DNA of 64,000 nucleotides, taken from Prostheceraeus crozeri. Its lineage: Eukaryota; Platyhelminthes; Polycladida; Euryleptidae. The DNA is taken from positions 1 through 64,000 of the forward strand of contig CAJQUW010001841.1 in the NCBI GenBank assembly GCA_907163375.1, in the 5' to 3' direction. Within the stretch, counting starts at the first letter, position 1; each line of letters starts with the position of its first letter. Positions 43,885-55,186 of the stretch are shown piece by piece. The notes under the pieces are model-generated. The model ran no database searches and was not told the origin of the DNA. It worked only from the letters and a program-made list of their open reading frames with translations. Both the position numbers and the translations under genes were made by a program.

Positions 43885-44932
43885 AATACATGAAAGGAAA
43901 TGAATTTCATCAATTAACAAATAAATCTATGCTTGGTTCAGTAAAGGCTTAAATTCTAAAATGAGATTGCTCTGTTTATATTCCCTTTCATTACGAGTAG
44001 CATTGTGAGGCAATTGTAACAGTGGCAGGAGTAACAATTGACAGGAGTGAACGAGGTTGTTTGTACGAGGCTTGCATTTCGAAATTTTCAAATGGGATTA
44101 GTAACTTAACACTATTAAAAGTTGGCTTTATTATATTTCTATATATATCAGGATTGTTGGGGTTGAATGTTGTCACAAAAGTAAGTTTATTTTTACTTTC
44201 TTTAGTTTATTTACCCTGCTCATTTCCTTGCTCTTTTTATCTATTAGAAGTGCTATTTCTATCGAACCATTTATTAGTTCTTCGGGATAATTTAGCTTTC
44301 TTAAATTTACTTTTAGTTTGTTCATTCTTGTGTTCAGATTATTCTTTTTTGAAACTATAAGTTTTCATCTGAAAGCTAAATTAAATGAGATGTTTCGTAA
44401 AATATGTTTAGGATGACACGAGTTAAATGGAACATATGTTTTACTATCCGTTGGTTTTTAAATATATCTGTTTCTATCTTATCATTTTTTGTATAAATTC
44501 TTACATCCAAAAATGTTATTGATGATGATGAGCTGTAATCCATTGTAAATTCTATATTGGGATGAAGATTATTTGAATATCATGGAGTTGTACAACATTA
44601 CCAAGAAGATATTTAGACTATTGTTTCGTTCTTTTGGCCACAAGAATGTGGTAATATTGCACAACTCCATGAATGCATGTTCGTACATCCAATTGAATTG
44701 ACGAACTAAAAGTAAATTTAAGAAAACTAAATCATCCCGAAGAACTAATAAATGGTTCGATAGAAAAAGCACTTCTAATAGATAAAGAGAGTAAGGAAAA
44801 TGAGCAGGGTAAAGAAATTGAAGAAAGTAAAAATATACTTACTTTTGTGACAGCATCTAACCCCAACAATCCTGAATATGTATAGAAATATAATAAAACT
44901 AACTTTTGATAGTGTTAAGTTACTAAACTCAT

Positions 44933-45427
44933 TTGAAAATTTCGAAATGCAAGCCTCATACAAACAACCTCGTTCACTCCTGTCAATACTTAGAAAGGGA
45001 CAATGTTAGAAAGTTTACAGGCATCACTAAGTGTAACGACAAAAGGTGTATATGTTGCCTACATGTTATTGAAGGGAAGAAAATTCAACTGAAAGATGAT
45101 CTCACTTTCACCATTAATTGCAATATGTCTTGTGTCTCGAATAACGTTATCTATATGTTACGGTGCAAAGGTTGTAATCAATTTTATTTAGGACAGACAG
45201 GGGACATTTAGCGTAATAGGGTGGCTGTCCACAGACATCATATTGCTCATCCAAGTCAATCTCCTCTCGAGGTCAGCCGTCATATTTCTAGGTGCGCTAG
45301 AAATCTACAGATACAGTTTGAAGTTGCTTCACTGTTGCAATTGCCTCACAATGCTACTCGTAATGAAATGGAATATAAGCAGAGCAATCTCATTTTAGAA
45401 TTTAAGCCTATGCTGAACCAAGCATAG
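44933..45427 (+). pseudogene. PLE GIY-YIG endonuclease
   Basis: Two blocks in one frame separated by a stop: zinc-like CNDKRCICC, IYMLRCKGCNQFYLGQTGDI, then NRVAVHRHHI, VSRHISRCA and ILEFKPMLNQA. This is a complete domain apart from the stop codon in the nuclease core. Confidence 0.85.
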
Positions 45428-45469
45428 ATTTATTTGTTAATTGATGAAATTCATTTCCTTTCATGTATT

Positions 45470-45522
45470 CCTGTTTGCATGAGTAGGTGCTAAATATACG
45501 CCGAAACAGGTCGCATTACAGG
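45470..45522 (+). ncRNA. Hammerhead-like motif, A3-U8 variant (right arm)
   Basis: Inverted counterpart of 43832-43884. Here stem III reads CAGG instead of CCGG, a single change. Confidence 0.5.
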
Positions 45523-45589
45523 GCCTTGACTTCTGGTTTATTTCATTTTACTTATTTGACTACATATTCATATATTCATTTTTTGTATT

Positions 45590-45609
45590 ATATATATATA
45601 TATATATAT
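45590..45609. repeat. (TA)n microsatellite
   Basis: About 20 bp of TA at the start of the next PLE fragment. Confidence 0.9.
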
Positions 45610-46160
45610 GAAAAATGAACAAAAATTAATTTAGTGATTAATTGTAAATGATGAATTATATATTGAATAATATCATGTATAAATTATGTATTATATGTAA
45701 CATTTGCAAAAACATTTATATTGGTAGCACTATAAGACTACTTCATCAACGTTTTAAAGAACATTTAACAAACAAAAACTTATCAGTAAACAAGCACAGA
45801 GAAGCATGCAATGCCAACGCTGATAGATATGACATCGATATCATTGACCTTGACCCCGATGAGACGAATTTGCGATTGCAAGAAGCCATCCTAATAAAGA
45901 AATATAATCCTCAAATTAACTCAAAATCAGAGGTTGAAGAATTGAAAGACTTTTATATCCTTGATTTTTATGAATTTCTTTTAACGCATAACTTAACATG
46001 TTTTTTAACTCTATGTTTTCCACAGATTCTCCAACTTCTATGCAACATTGCATAATCATCCTACAATGTTTTTTACGATCAAAATTTGAAATTGATTTTC
46101 TGCATAATGTATGATTCAGAACCTGATGATGGCCTTGGATATAAGGTCGTAATATATAGT
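45610..46160 (+). mobile_element. PLE fragment of a second GIY-YIG lineage
   Basis: 5'-truncated fragment whose GIY-YIG frame (45648-46055) reads YKLCIICNICKNIYIGSTIRLLHQRFKEHL. This YIGST/R/EH pattern differs from the YIGQTG lineages nearby. After a tail with LQEAILIKKYNPQIN comes a 3' part ending in a degenerate hammerhead (about 46120-46155: CTGATGA, stem II GGCCTT/AAGGTC, GTAA for GAAA). Confidence 0.75.
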
Positions 46161-46650
46161 TAATAATAGCCTATATTTTTACTTGCCATCACCGTACTTG
46201 GCTTTCCCAAAACTTCTAATTAAAATTGCATTATATTAGTATTATAAATGATAAATTATAAATGAATATAATATGAAAAATGGCAAAAACAAATAAAGCA
46301 TACTAACATTTATTTCGGAGCATCTGTAGTACATATACTCTATAGAAGTTTTAGCCATGTTATCCGGTGGATTTATGCAAATCTTTTCAAACTACTACAA
46401 GGAAAGTTATCGAAATTTTGTATATTCGTACGATGTAACGCTGTTACACATGGAATTGTCCTCTTATACTTTTAGGCACATCTCTATTAAATGCTCACAA
46501 TGAGGTTTAAAATTTGCCAGCGTTAATGTCGCGACACTCGCGAGGTTTCTCAAGAGACTTTGGATAATTAGCAATCTTACATTTGTTAGTATACAGAAAA
46601 TAAACAAGTAGATAACTCAATTATATTTTCCTTCAGTGCTTTATTTTTTT
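46161..46650. other. End of intron 1, nothing recognised
   Basis: AT-rich sequence leading to a strong polypyrimidine tract and acceptor (ttattttttt cag). Confidence 0.5.
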
Positions 46651-46653
46651 CAG

Positions 46654-46752
46654 AGAATAAAGTGTACTTGCCAAACTTTTGTATCATTGACGATAATGAT
46701 ACAGATCTATCTCTCAATCGGATGCTGAAATCGGATGTGCGTTTTCCAATCG
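46654..46752 (+). CDS. ITPK1: ITPK1 exon (leads into the ATP-grasp core)
   Basis: 99 bp between acceptor tttttttcag and donor gtgagc. Phase 1 in and phase 1 out, with 32 full codons plus split ones. It reads NKVYLPNFCIID, then NRMLKSDVRFPI, aligning with the ICSPPFMEL...NGLTFPF segment of vertebrate ITPK1. The final G joins TT of the next exon to give Val, so the junction reads RFPIVCKPIIAHG. I accepted it because only this stretch between the flanking exons has matching phases and sequence. The acidic DDNDTD run is a local insert compared with what I recall of vertebrate ITPK1. Confidence 0.8.
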
Positions 46753-46754
46753 GT

Positions 46755-48217
46755 GAGCAATAAATTTGAACAGTTGAGGTCAATGTTGCGCATTCTCATT
46801 TTAATGAAAAAATGGCAGGCAAGCAATTTTTTGTATTTGTCTATGCTAGGCGATAACCGTCGTTTTCTCCTCAAATGTCACCCGGTGATTTTTGTCGGCA
46901 CGATTAATCCCGCAATTATGTTACTATGTGTTGTCATTGTGTCAATGAAATGATCTTCCATTACAATATTCATTTACAAATATAACAAATAAGTTAGGTG
47001 TGAGATCATTTAATTTTTGATAATAAATTTGAATTTACTAGCGATTTCTCTCAAATTTCAAATCGCCAATTTAGGACATTCAAATTCATTTAAATCATTC
47101 ACATGTTGCGCGTAAAAATTAGTTTGTAAATAGGTTACATGCTTCAACAAATTCGTCAGACAATGAGACGAAAAAAGCTACTGTTTATGTTAGTTAACAT
47201 CCTGAAATGCATATGAAGACCATGGCCAATATTGATCCATCAAAGATTGAAATGACATGTAAAAGAAGGATCAATAAGCTAATTTGCGTGCATTGTTGAT
47301 GGCAAGACAATGCTTCTATTTAATTTCGCGCATTGAGCTTTAGTGAAGTTGCGGCCAGTGGTGAGTCGTAGTTTGGGTCATTGATTTGTGCAAGAAGTTA
47401 AAGCAAGCTTTAATTATCACTTTTTATCAAATAAAAGTCATAAAATTCTGACAATTAGTACACAGCATGGTCGCATACCCGAAATTCTTGTCTACAACCA
47501 ATCTGGTGTAGATAAACAGTCTTCTGACAATTAGACAAAAATTGCGAATTTTCTGACAGATGCACATGTATACCCGAATTTTGCGTAGGATTCATTCAAA
47601 AGGTACTAACTTTAACCTGAACTGTACTTTCAATACCTCCACTGTGACAGGGTATTTATCAAATTTCAAGGAAAACAGATTTTCAGAATTTTTGTATTTC
47701 CATTGCTATTGATTACTTACCACTATTTCAAGGGAATAATCTGAGAGACATGTGAATTAATGTCAAACCGGGCATTTGATGTGCTGGAACGTTTCATTCA
47801 AGTCCATATGTTTATTTGACAATTAAAATCTCTCAATCGGCGACGTTGCTATGACACAATGAATATTAAGTATCACACTGAAAAAACACAGGTCTTTCCA
47901 AAATTTAAACTTCGTCAAATTTTGAGTCAGGGCATCTTTTCACGATTTTCCAATGATTTTCTGTCCTGTGTGAGAGAAGTCCTTCAGTCAGATGCTCTTG
48001 TTCTCATTTTTCTTGTATGAAGAAGGAGCTCTCTCACATCAACTGATTGTCTAATCCTTCATCTTATGAAATACCCCACTCTTTGTTTTGGTATTATTGT
48101 TTATCTTGAGACATAGTTAACGAATGAGTTGGGTGACGTTGACTCGCATGTACGCTTTTTAGGTTTAAAACATGCTTTTGCTCTTTGGATTTGAAAATGA
48201 TAGTATTCGATGAGAAA
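46755..48217. other. Intron 2 sequence, nothing recognised
   Basis: No supported exon or mobile element in this stretch. Confidence 0.4.
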
Positions 48218-48219
48218 TA

Positions 48220-49414
48220 CAGGGTGTAACAAAAGTTTTACCCACCTTTAATTATGCAAATCAAACTTTGATTACTTATCACACCGTCATGCGAAAGCCT
48301 ATGAATTCGGTATCTACCTAAACAAACCTCTAGGCATTGTATTCGCCCATCAGGTTACTTGTATTATTAATCACAAAACTACAAATCATTTCTTGTTCAC
48401 ATCATTTTTGTTGTAATAAGTAAAATTCATATGTATTGTACATGAGTTATGAAATTTCCCGGAAAATTACGAATTCCAAGAATTTGAGTTAAGAGTATTC
48501 AATGCCACTGCGAGGTGAAAGGCAGCCAGCCAGAGGTTAGATTGATACTTGTTGGTTTCCACAATTTTGTCGTTAACATCCATAACATGAGTTTCAGACC
48601 AGGGTCAGAAACTTTTGTTACAAGAGACGGTAGCACAATTTCAAGGCAAAATTCAACTCTTGTTTTAATCGTACTGCTGTTTTAATTCAGTATTTTTTCA
48701 ATTCAATTTTCGTAAGACTTCAATGCGCAAAAGCATCGACAATGACTCCAAGAGAGCACAGTCGTACAAAAATCCAAGCCCTCTTTGAAGCGGTTGTTTC
48801 AATTCGTAAAATTGCCAAAGACTTCAGGATTCCACGAAAGACTGTTCGATTGTTGTGTAGACGCACAGATGGGCAGACGAAGATAAAAAGCGCAGTGGAA
48901 GACCAAGAAAACTTAGTCCCTCCTCAAAGGATAGGTTGCGCCTACAAATGAAAGATGAGGTCTCTTTCAGCGTTCGAAAAATGGCGACAGCATGTTGTCC
49001 ATAAACACGCCACGGTAAACGGTGATTACTATCGTTGACAAATTCTTCCAATGTATGCTGAATGTGTCCAGTAGATATTTCCTGATACAGAAAGAACTAT
49101 TTTGATGCAGTACGGCGCAACTTTTCACACGGCAAAGGCATCCATTAAGAAATGTGAATTGTTTCCAAATGCTTGGGTGCATTGACCTAGAAACTCGCCT
49201 GATTTAAACTCATTATAACATTTGTGGAGTAAACTTCAACAAATTGTTATGAAGGTACCTTCTGGAGTTTTAGATGTGTTCCTTTCAACATTATGACCAA
49301 CATGTTAATATATTGGCACTATGAATATAAACATAGCATTTATGTCAAATTCCCATGTAAAAAATCCTTAATAATGCAGGTGTTAGGTGGGTCAGAAACT
49401 TTTGTTATACCCTG
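48220..49414 (+). mobile_element. Tc-type DNA transposon, decayed
   Basis: 1,195 bp with inverted ends (cagggtgtaacaaaagttt on the left, the complement of aaacttttgttataccctg on the right) and TA on both sides. A subterminal copy of the end motif (gtcagaaacttttgttac) lies at about 48604, so the left end has two binding-site-like repeats. Transposase pieces: HTH part at 48742-48951 (RKIAKDFRIPRKTVRLL) and the catalytic tail near 49100-49230 (YGATFHTAKASI, then NSPDLN). Several stops and gaps are present. Confidence 0.82.
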
Positions 49415-49606
49415 TACTTGTGCAATCTAATAAATATTGGGTTTGATAATATAATGCTAGCTTCCAAAAATGTTCGTCGACACTTGACAGTGCTTAGAAA
49501 CTTACGGCGGATTTGACAGTTACATGTATTAATTGTGAGAGTTCTAACATCGATTCATTTACTGCTTTTCAAATATATTTATATATTACTTTTATATTTC
49601 TTTGTA

Positions 49607-50710
49607 TTATATTTCTTGGATACATAGCACTGAAAAAGTGTGGTCGCAGCAAAAGCTGGGCAAGTCGAAGAGAGACATGGTGGTCGAATTATGAAGTGGA
49701 AAGCGCTGAAGCAGAGGTTGGGTTTCAGGCCGTGGCAGCAAAGCTAATCTGAGGCAGTTAGAGCTCCACACACAAATGTGAGAAGGGCTGCAAGGAAGAC
49801 AGCATGGCAGGCGCAAGAGTGCATGCGTCGTGAATTCGCAAAGAGTCTGAGCACCGAAGAAGGAAAGATGAACATCTTCGGAATTGCCAAGCAGATGAAA
49901 GATGAGAGTCAAGAAAGACACAACAAAGACATCCATCTTCACACCTCTTACAGACATATTTCTTTTATCTCACCTCTTGCGAAAACAGTAGAAGAGATCA
50001 GTCTCACAATCATCTCAAAACTCGTCCTTCGCTGCATAAATCAGAGCAAACACTAGACAATCGCACACGCAGAACATTATCACAACTCCAGCCAACAAAT
50101 CACCCCTCTTTTACAATATAAACCCCTCTGGCCACTCTTCTTCTCTTTGTCATCATTGCAAATTCACTTGTATACACATCCACACAACGCTCACGCCTTG
50201 GGACCTCTGGTTTCCCCCGTCAGGTGTACAGCTCATCCCTCCACTGGTAGTACCTGAGGGCTCTACCCCCGACCCCCTCCCAATAGTAGGGAAGGGGTGG
50301 GTTGACACCACCAGTAGGAGAGTCAAGACTTACTAAGGGTTCGTTGCCTGAAAAACAGTTCTGGCTAAGTTGTCCAACACTCGAAGCACGGGGGGAGGCG
50401 TGATAAACCGTGAGTTGTCTCAAAGCAAGATGAGGTCAAACAGAGGTGGAGAGAGTTCATAAATCAATTGATGAATGTCGAGATCGAATGTGACAATTAT
50501 ACAAGCTGTCTTAAGATAGAGGGCCCGATCACTAGCGTGACGGAAGAGGATGCTTTGATAGCTCTAACTGCCACCAAGAAGATATTAAGGTCTCCAGGAC
50601 TGTCTGACAGAGTGAATGAAATGTTTCTGCACAGTGAGGAAGCCTCGATCAGATGGCTGACCATGTTGCTCAAATTGATCATCTGTGGTGAGCGAATTTC
50701 GTAGAGTTGT
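49607..50710 (+). mobile_element. LINE fragment (RTE-like lineage)
   Basis: Plus-strand pieces of the region between endonuclease and RT: ARKTAWQAQECMRREFAKSL with FGIAKQMKDESQERHNKDIH (49778-49957), then EGPITSVTEEDALIALTATK and SIRWLTMLLKLIICGERIS (about 50515-50700), the usual start of the RT. The two pieces are separated by about 450 bp of unrelated, pyrimidine-rich sequence (about 49960-50410), probably another insertion. Related in style to the LINE at 62.3-63.5 kb. Confidence 0.7.
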
Positions 50711-50778
50711 TCGGAGCGTTCTCATCCCAGTCTAAAAAGGGAAAGAGGAGTCGCTGTGATGTGAATCCTGCAGAGCGA

Positions 50779-51523
50779 TCAAGTTACTCGATCATGCAAT
50801 GAACATGTTTGAACGTGTCCTAAAAAGAGGTTGCGTTGCCAAATATCCTTAGATGAAATTGTTTCAAAGTCAAGAGGTTCAAAAATATAATCGTCACTTA
50901 GGGACGCGTATTTTCGGCGCTTGTTTTCCTCAGCAGTTGCTACAGCAGATCCCGGGGTAAGACATACACTGCTGATATTCGGCAAAAAGACCTGGAAATG
51001 ATGTACGGGAAAGATGTCAGTCCATTTTGGCCTCTTGCCGTCTCCTCTATCGAGACCTGGTGGTTCTAGCACTGCTGGTATTCCTGCGCAACAAAGAGCT
51101 CTCCTGATTATATCATTGATTGCAGCATGACGTGTTATTCGACCAGCACATGACAGAGGATGGTGACCCAGCTCATTGACATTTTGTGCACAACGGCAAC
51201 ATTGAAACTCTCACTCTCCCACCGATACGAAGAGCAACACCGGTGCGGAAAGCAACGTCTTCCAAGCAGGTTTCTAAAGTAGGAACTGGAATAACATTCA
51301 ACCAGCAGCCGGAGAAAGGTGCACAAGCTCCTAATATGCGAGCTCTTGATATCTGATAAGCATCTCTCAATTGCTGAACATTATGTTGTTGAATAGCATC
51401 ACTATCCAATGATTTTTTCGATAATTGATAAGTTTCAGGTTGTATTCGAAACATCACTGTATATTTTTCGGCGAGAGAATTACTGACATTCGGCCTCAGG
51501 CATGGATTCCTACCATAGTCCAT
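50779..51523 (-). pseudogene. Retroelement C-terminal module, REL-endonuclease-like
   Basis: Minus strand, in two frames: RPNVSNSLAEKYTVMFRIQP, GCWLNVIPVPTLETCLEDVAF, a C..C..H..C zinc-like part (CTKCQ, ELGHHPLSCAGR), RH, then EPPGLDRGDGKRP, and AEENKRRKYASL. The zinc-finger/RH/EP/KRP order resembles the restriction-like endonuclease end of some LINEs. The RT itself is absent. An alternative is an unrelated intronless gene fragment. Confidence 0.45.
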
Positions 51524-51539
51524 GCCTCAGGTAAGTAAA

Positions 51540-51838
51540 TTGTTCACCTCAAAAATCACTATGATGTTTGTACATTGCTACCCACCCTGTGTACAGATAT
51601 CTTTGTTTTATCAGAGAACCTATTGCGGATCAGAAAGAAAAGATAGCTAGCTCTCCAACCTCTATTACAAGCTCCATTTCTACCTGTTCACAGACAAGTT
51701 CTTGAATATAATTTTTTATTGAAGGATACAGAAGCAGAGGGTATGGAGTACTTCCCCCTTGCCCTTGATGAAAGGATTTCTGGGGGGGGGGGGAGGGTAA
51801 GGAACGAAATGAGCATCCAATATTCTAGTCTTTCCTTA
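51540..51838. other. Nothing recognised; G-run
   Basis: Non-coding. A run of about ten G followed by agggtaagg is at 51781-51800. Confidence 0.4.
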
Positions 51839-51839
51839 C

Positions 51840-52340
51840 TGATGTTTCAATGACTCCCACTTGTTTTAACGCAAGGTCGGTAAGTGATGCTGCGAAGACT
51901 GAGCAGACATCTCAATCAGAACTGTAGCTTATTGGGATAATGCCTTGCGAAATGGGAACGACTGTCATGTACCAATGCACTACTTCACTACGTGAAAGAT
52001 TTCCTACGCTGTAGATTCGCAGCTTCTCAAAGGATTGCCATTGGGTTTGATGGCCCCAATGTTATGAAAAATCTAGTTAAACTTATAATAGGATTGAACC
52101 CGTCGATCTTGTATATTCACTGTTTAGCCCACTCAAATCCGTGAGATCGGCCGTCAATGCAAAACTTTTCGCAATGCATTTGAGACATGCTAGGAGATAT
52201 TTGCTTTGGTGGGAGCCCATCCTGAGAGAGTGAAACTGTTTCAGAATATTCAACTGTTGGAGGACTAGCAGTCAACAACAACGAATTTGCAGTCGCTGTC
52301 TAAGACCAGGTGGAGATGTCATCTTGAACAAGATGGATGA
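51840..52340 (+). pseudogene. hAT-type transposase relic
   Basis: Decayed plus-strand coding with GFDGPNVMKNL, PSILYIHCLAHSNP and DQVEMSS-like text. It resembles the G-x-DGA-N-M and HCxAHxLNL blocks of hAT-type transposases. Frames are broken many times. No ends were found. Confidence 0.5.
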
Positions 52341-52781
52341 ATGATTACATTTATACACTAATATCTGATGGATACCATCTAGATGGAATACATTGCTGAG
52401 GAGTTCGAAGCGGTGCGAAAGAAGGAGTACTTTGGTTTCTTCTAATCCCAACTTCCACTTCTGGCTTTGATCATCGCTTCTTCGTACAATGTGAACTTCG
52501 GTCATATAAAATTCTACTATTTTCATCTTAAATTTGCTTCATCTACTTGCAACGATATACTATAATAGCAAAGAGCAAGCATATGCATTTTGACGAAAGA
52601 ACAATTAAGTTCATAAAGTAAGAAAAAGAATGGAGCGTACTCTAAAACCTAAAAAGACAAAACCTGTGCAAGATGTATTTCATTTTAGTGAACAAATTAA
52701 AATGGAATTCTACTCCTAGTTTTATTAAATTCACATCAGGATGTTTTTTAATCAGCAATTGATATATTTTCATTGTTTCAG

Positions 52782-52822
52782 TTTGCAAGCCAATTATTGC
52801 TCACGGTCGTGGAGCGCACGAG
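52782..52822 (+). CDS. ITPK1: ITPK1 micro-exon with the CKPIIAHG motif
   Basis: 41 bp between acceptor ttttcattgtttcag and donor gtaagt. With the G from the previous exon it reads VCKPIIAHGRGAHE, matching the ICKTRVAHGTNSHE segment of vertebrate ITPK1. In the ATP-grasp fold this strand supplies a Lys that contacts ATP and a His near the inositol phosphate. It ends in phase 0 and the next exon begins in phase 0. Confidence 0.85.
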
Positions 52823-52947
52823 GTAAGTCGTACCAAATCGTAATTAGTCATGCATGATCGGACATCAATCGAACAATACAAGCATTAAACATGTTAATTC
52901 TATTTTATATGCATCATGTCTAAGTAGTGATGCAGTGCATCATTCCA

Positions 52948-53302
52948 GGACAATTTTCCATTTTGGATCAGGTTCCCGGCCGCTATGTCCTTCGCTTGAG
53001 GCCATGAATAAAATTTATCTCGTGCACTATTAACATTGCTATCAGTCTTTTTAATCATGCCCCCACCGAAAGAAATGAACAGAAGAAAGCATCAAGCATA
53101 TCTGATGTAATTGCAGTTCATTGTGTCCAAGTGCAATGTGCTTGATAAAGACTCGTTTCAGACGCGATAATGTTATATTTCCACCCAAAATTCGGTTTTG
53201 AGATTATGTGCCCAATAAGTGGAATAGACCACGCCGCGTCTAATGGCCCCGGTCCCGAGGCCGCAGGTGGGCTGGGAACCTGATCCAAAAAGGAAATTGT
53301 CC
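52948..53302. mobile_element. MITE in intron 3
   Basis: 355 bp with inverted ends of about 34 bp (ggacaattttccattttgga on the left, complement on the right, ending aaattgtcc). GC-richer than its surroundings, with no coding sequence. No clear target duplication. Confidence 0.7.
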
Positions 53303-54865
53303 AAAAGCGATGCTCTGTATCCCAGCGACCCCTACTTTTCTTAGTTTTGCCTCCTTTTTATGCGTCTCCATTCTTCTATCAATTCTTCTGGATTTTCCTT
53401 ACTTTTTTTACTAAATTCTTTTGAAATAGATCTCCCCTCATTCGTAGAAATATCAGAAAATTTAAAGCTCGCTAACATAGACCTCCGAAACTCAAGACAT
53501 CTACAATTTATGAAATAGTTCATGTAAAGTTGTCAGAGCTATGGATAACTATATACAAGCAGCTGGATAGCGCACCTCCAACTAAGTAGATTGGTCGACG
53601 AGGGCAAAGGTCGCCTTGTAAAGGGAACAGGCCACAAATATATGGTCGAGATAGGATTTCCCCAAATGTTGCTAGGGGGAGGGACACAGCGAGATTGTAT
53701 CAGTGCAGAGTGCCGCGAAAAAGTGCAGAGAAAAGAGACATAAACTCTAAAAGTGCAAAACTAAGCCATTGGTAGGTGGATGTCCGCGTGCATGGATCAC
53801 TGCCCATGTATAACCGCCAGCTGTAAATGGCTGAACTATAGAACGCCAGAAGACCTAGCAATCTGCAATCGTGCTTGCAATTATGAAATTCAAGCCCGAG
53901 CTCTGACATGGATTACTGCTTACTATCACGAGAGATGGCCGCCTAGACACTGGAAAATTGAGGAAATAGCAAAGTGATTCCAAGATGTCATCAATACAGA
54001 GATATGGTCATTTTTTGGAAATCTAGACATCTTTCCATATTGAAAAATCTCAAATGCAAAAAAGGCCATTCCTGTGTGAATGATATCTTAAAATCACTTT
54101 GCTTTTTCCTCAATTCTTTATATCACAGAATCTTTTGAAAGTGATGTGTGATTTGGAGCGCACTTTAGAAAAAATCATGCATTACTTTCAAAACATTTTA
54201 TGGTGTAATATTATTGTGCGACATTTCCATGGTTAGAAAATTTGTGTGTATTGTTAGGATGGATCATGGATATCCATGATTAGATGCTTTGACATTTCTG
54301 CCCGGCATTGGACGGCAATAATGCACCATTTCATGCCCACCAACTTCCCATGGCATTCTCACCGTACCAGATAGCCATGAACCGTCGTACGTCATTCCAG
54401 CTTGAGAATCCAGTGATGAATGAATTGGTAAATGGATATTTTGAATCATTTTTAGATAGAAATCCGAATTTCAAATCTATCCAGATTGCAAAAATTCATA
54501 AACTTTCATGATTTTAACGAATTACTATCTATTGAGTCAGCAAGCTTTCATAGACTTCAATAATAGTCAATCAAAGATTTCTCCATCCCTCATTCTATTA
54601 CTAACAGAAATCAAGAATTGTAATATTCATAGACTTCTTACATGTAAGAGCAACATACAATAGCATTATATCATGGATTTTGCAGACAGAAATGAAGATA
54701 TAATGGTATATTCTTATAGTTCAAATGACAACCAAAATCTACGACCCAGAGGGCCGGCAGATTTTGACTTCGTCGTTTGAACTATGAGAAAATCATTCTT
54801 ACGAGATGCCCTTACCCTAATTAGATATCATTTGACTTGTCATTGACATTCTAGACTTCAATACT
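53303..54865. other. Intron 3 sequence, nothing recognised
   Basis: No supported exon or element. Short open frames have no family motif. Confidence 0.4.
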
Positions 54866-55100
54866 GACATGGATTTCTATATAGTATATTGTATCGGGAT
54901 GAGACACTGCCGATATCTACATGCATTAGTAGTCCTGTCTTGAAGACAGTTGATTGTTAAGTATCACGATTATGCTTTCTCAAAGTGACTTTCAAATGTG
55001 TTGTCGATGTGTTGAAAAGACCTTGGTTAATCATTTTCATTAAGTTGATGTTGGGAAACCAAGTAGATCAGATGGCAATAATTCTTTTTTTACTATATGC

Positions 55101-55139
55101 TTTATTAATTTCGGCCTCCTCTTAGGCCATCATCAGAAG
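55101..55139 (-). ncRNA. Hammerhead-type ribozyme motif, canonical core
   Basis: Minus strand: CTGATGA, stem II GGCCT...AGGCC (5 bp), GAAA, palindromic TTAA, then UA. All core residues of CUGANGA/GAAA are present. Stem I is short (CTT/AAG). Confidence 0.62.
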
Positions 55140-55143
55140 AAGG

Positions 55144-55186
55144 CTTCTGATGATGGCTTAAGAGGAGGCCGAAATTAAGAAAGCAT
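55144..55186 (+). ncRNA. Hammerhead-type motif facing the previous one
   Basis: Plus strand: CTGATGA, stem II GGCTT...GGAGGCC, GAAA, TTAA, but GA where UA is expected, so the cleavage position is changed. Confidence 0.5.

Larger units (their letters stand above)
43800..45556. mobile_element. Foldback PLE (inverted dimer)
   Basis: Left (43800-44320) and right (44697-45556) parts are inverted copies of one PLE 3' region. They carry linker sequence (NPNNPDIYRNIIKPTF), and the right one also has the GIY-YIG domain (about 45000-45427), which the left lacks. The outer ends carry the hammerhead-like motif (43832-43884 minus, 45470-45522 plus). A short inner inverted pair around 44580-44690 encloses an RT YLD-box remnant (RYLDYCFVL). 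Confidence 0.82.

Noticed and set aside
46120-46155. Functional hammerhead at the end of the 45.6-46.2 kb PLE
   Set aside because: The core has GUAA instead of GAAA; treated as a degenerate remnant only.
51781-51800. G-run as a possible G-quadruplex
   Set aside because: A single homopolymer-like run does not make a convincing quadruplex.
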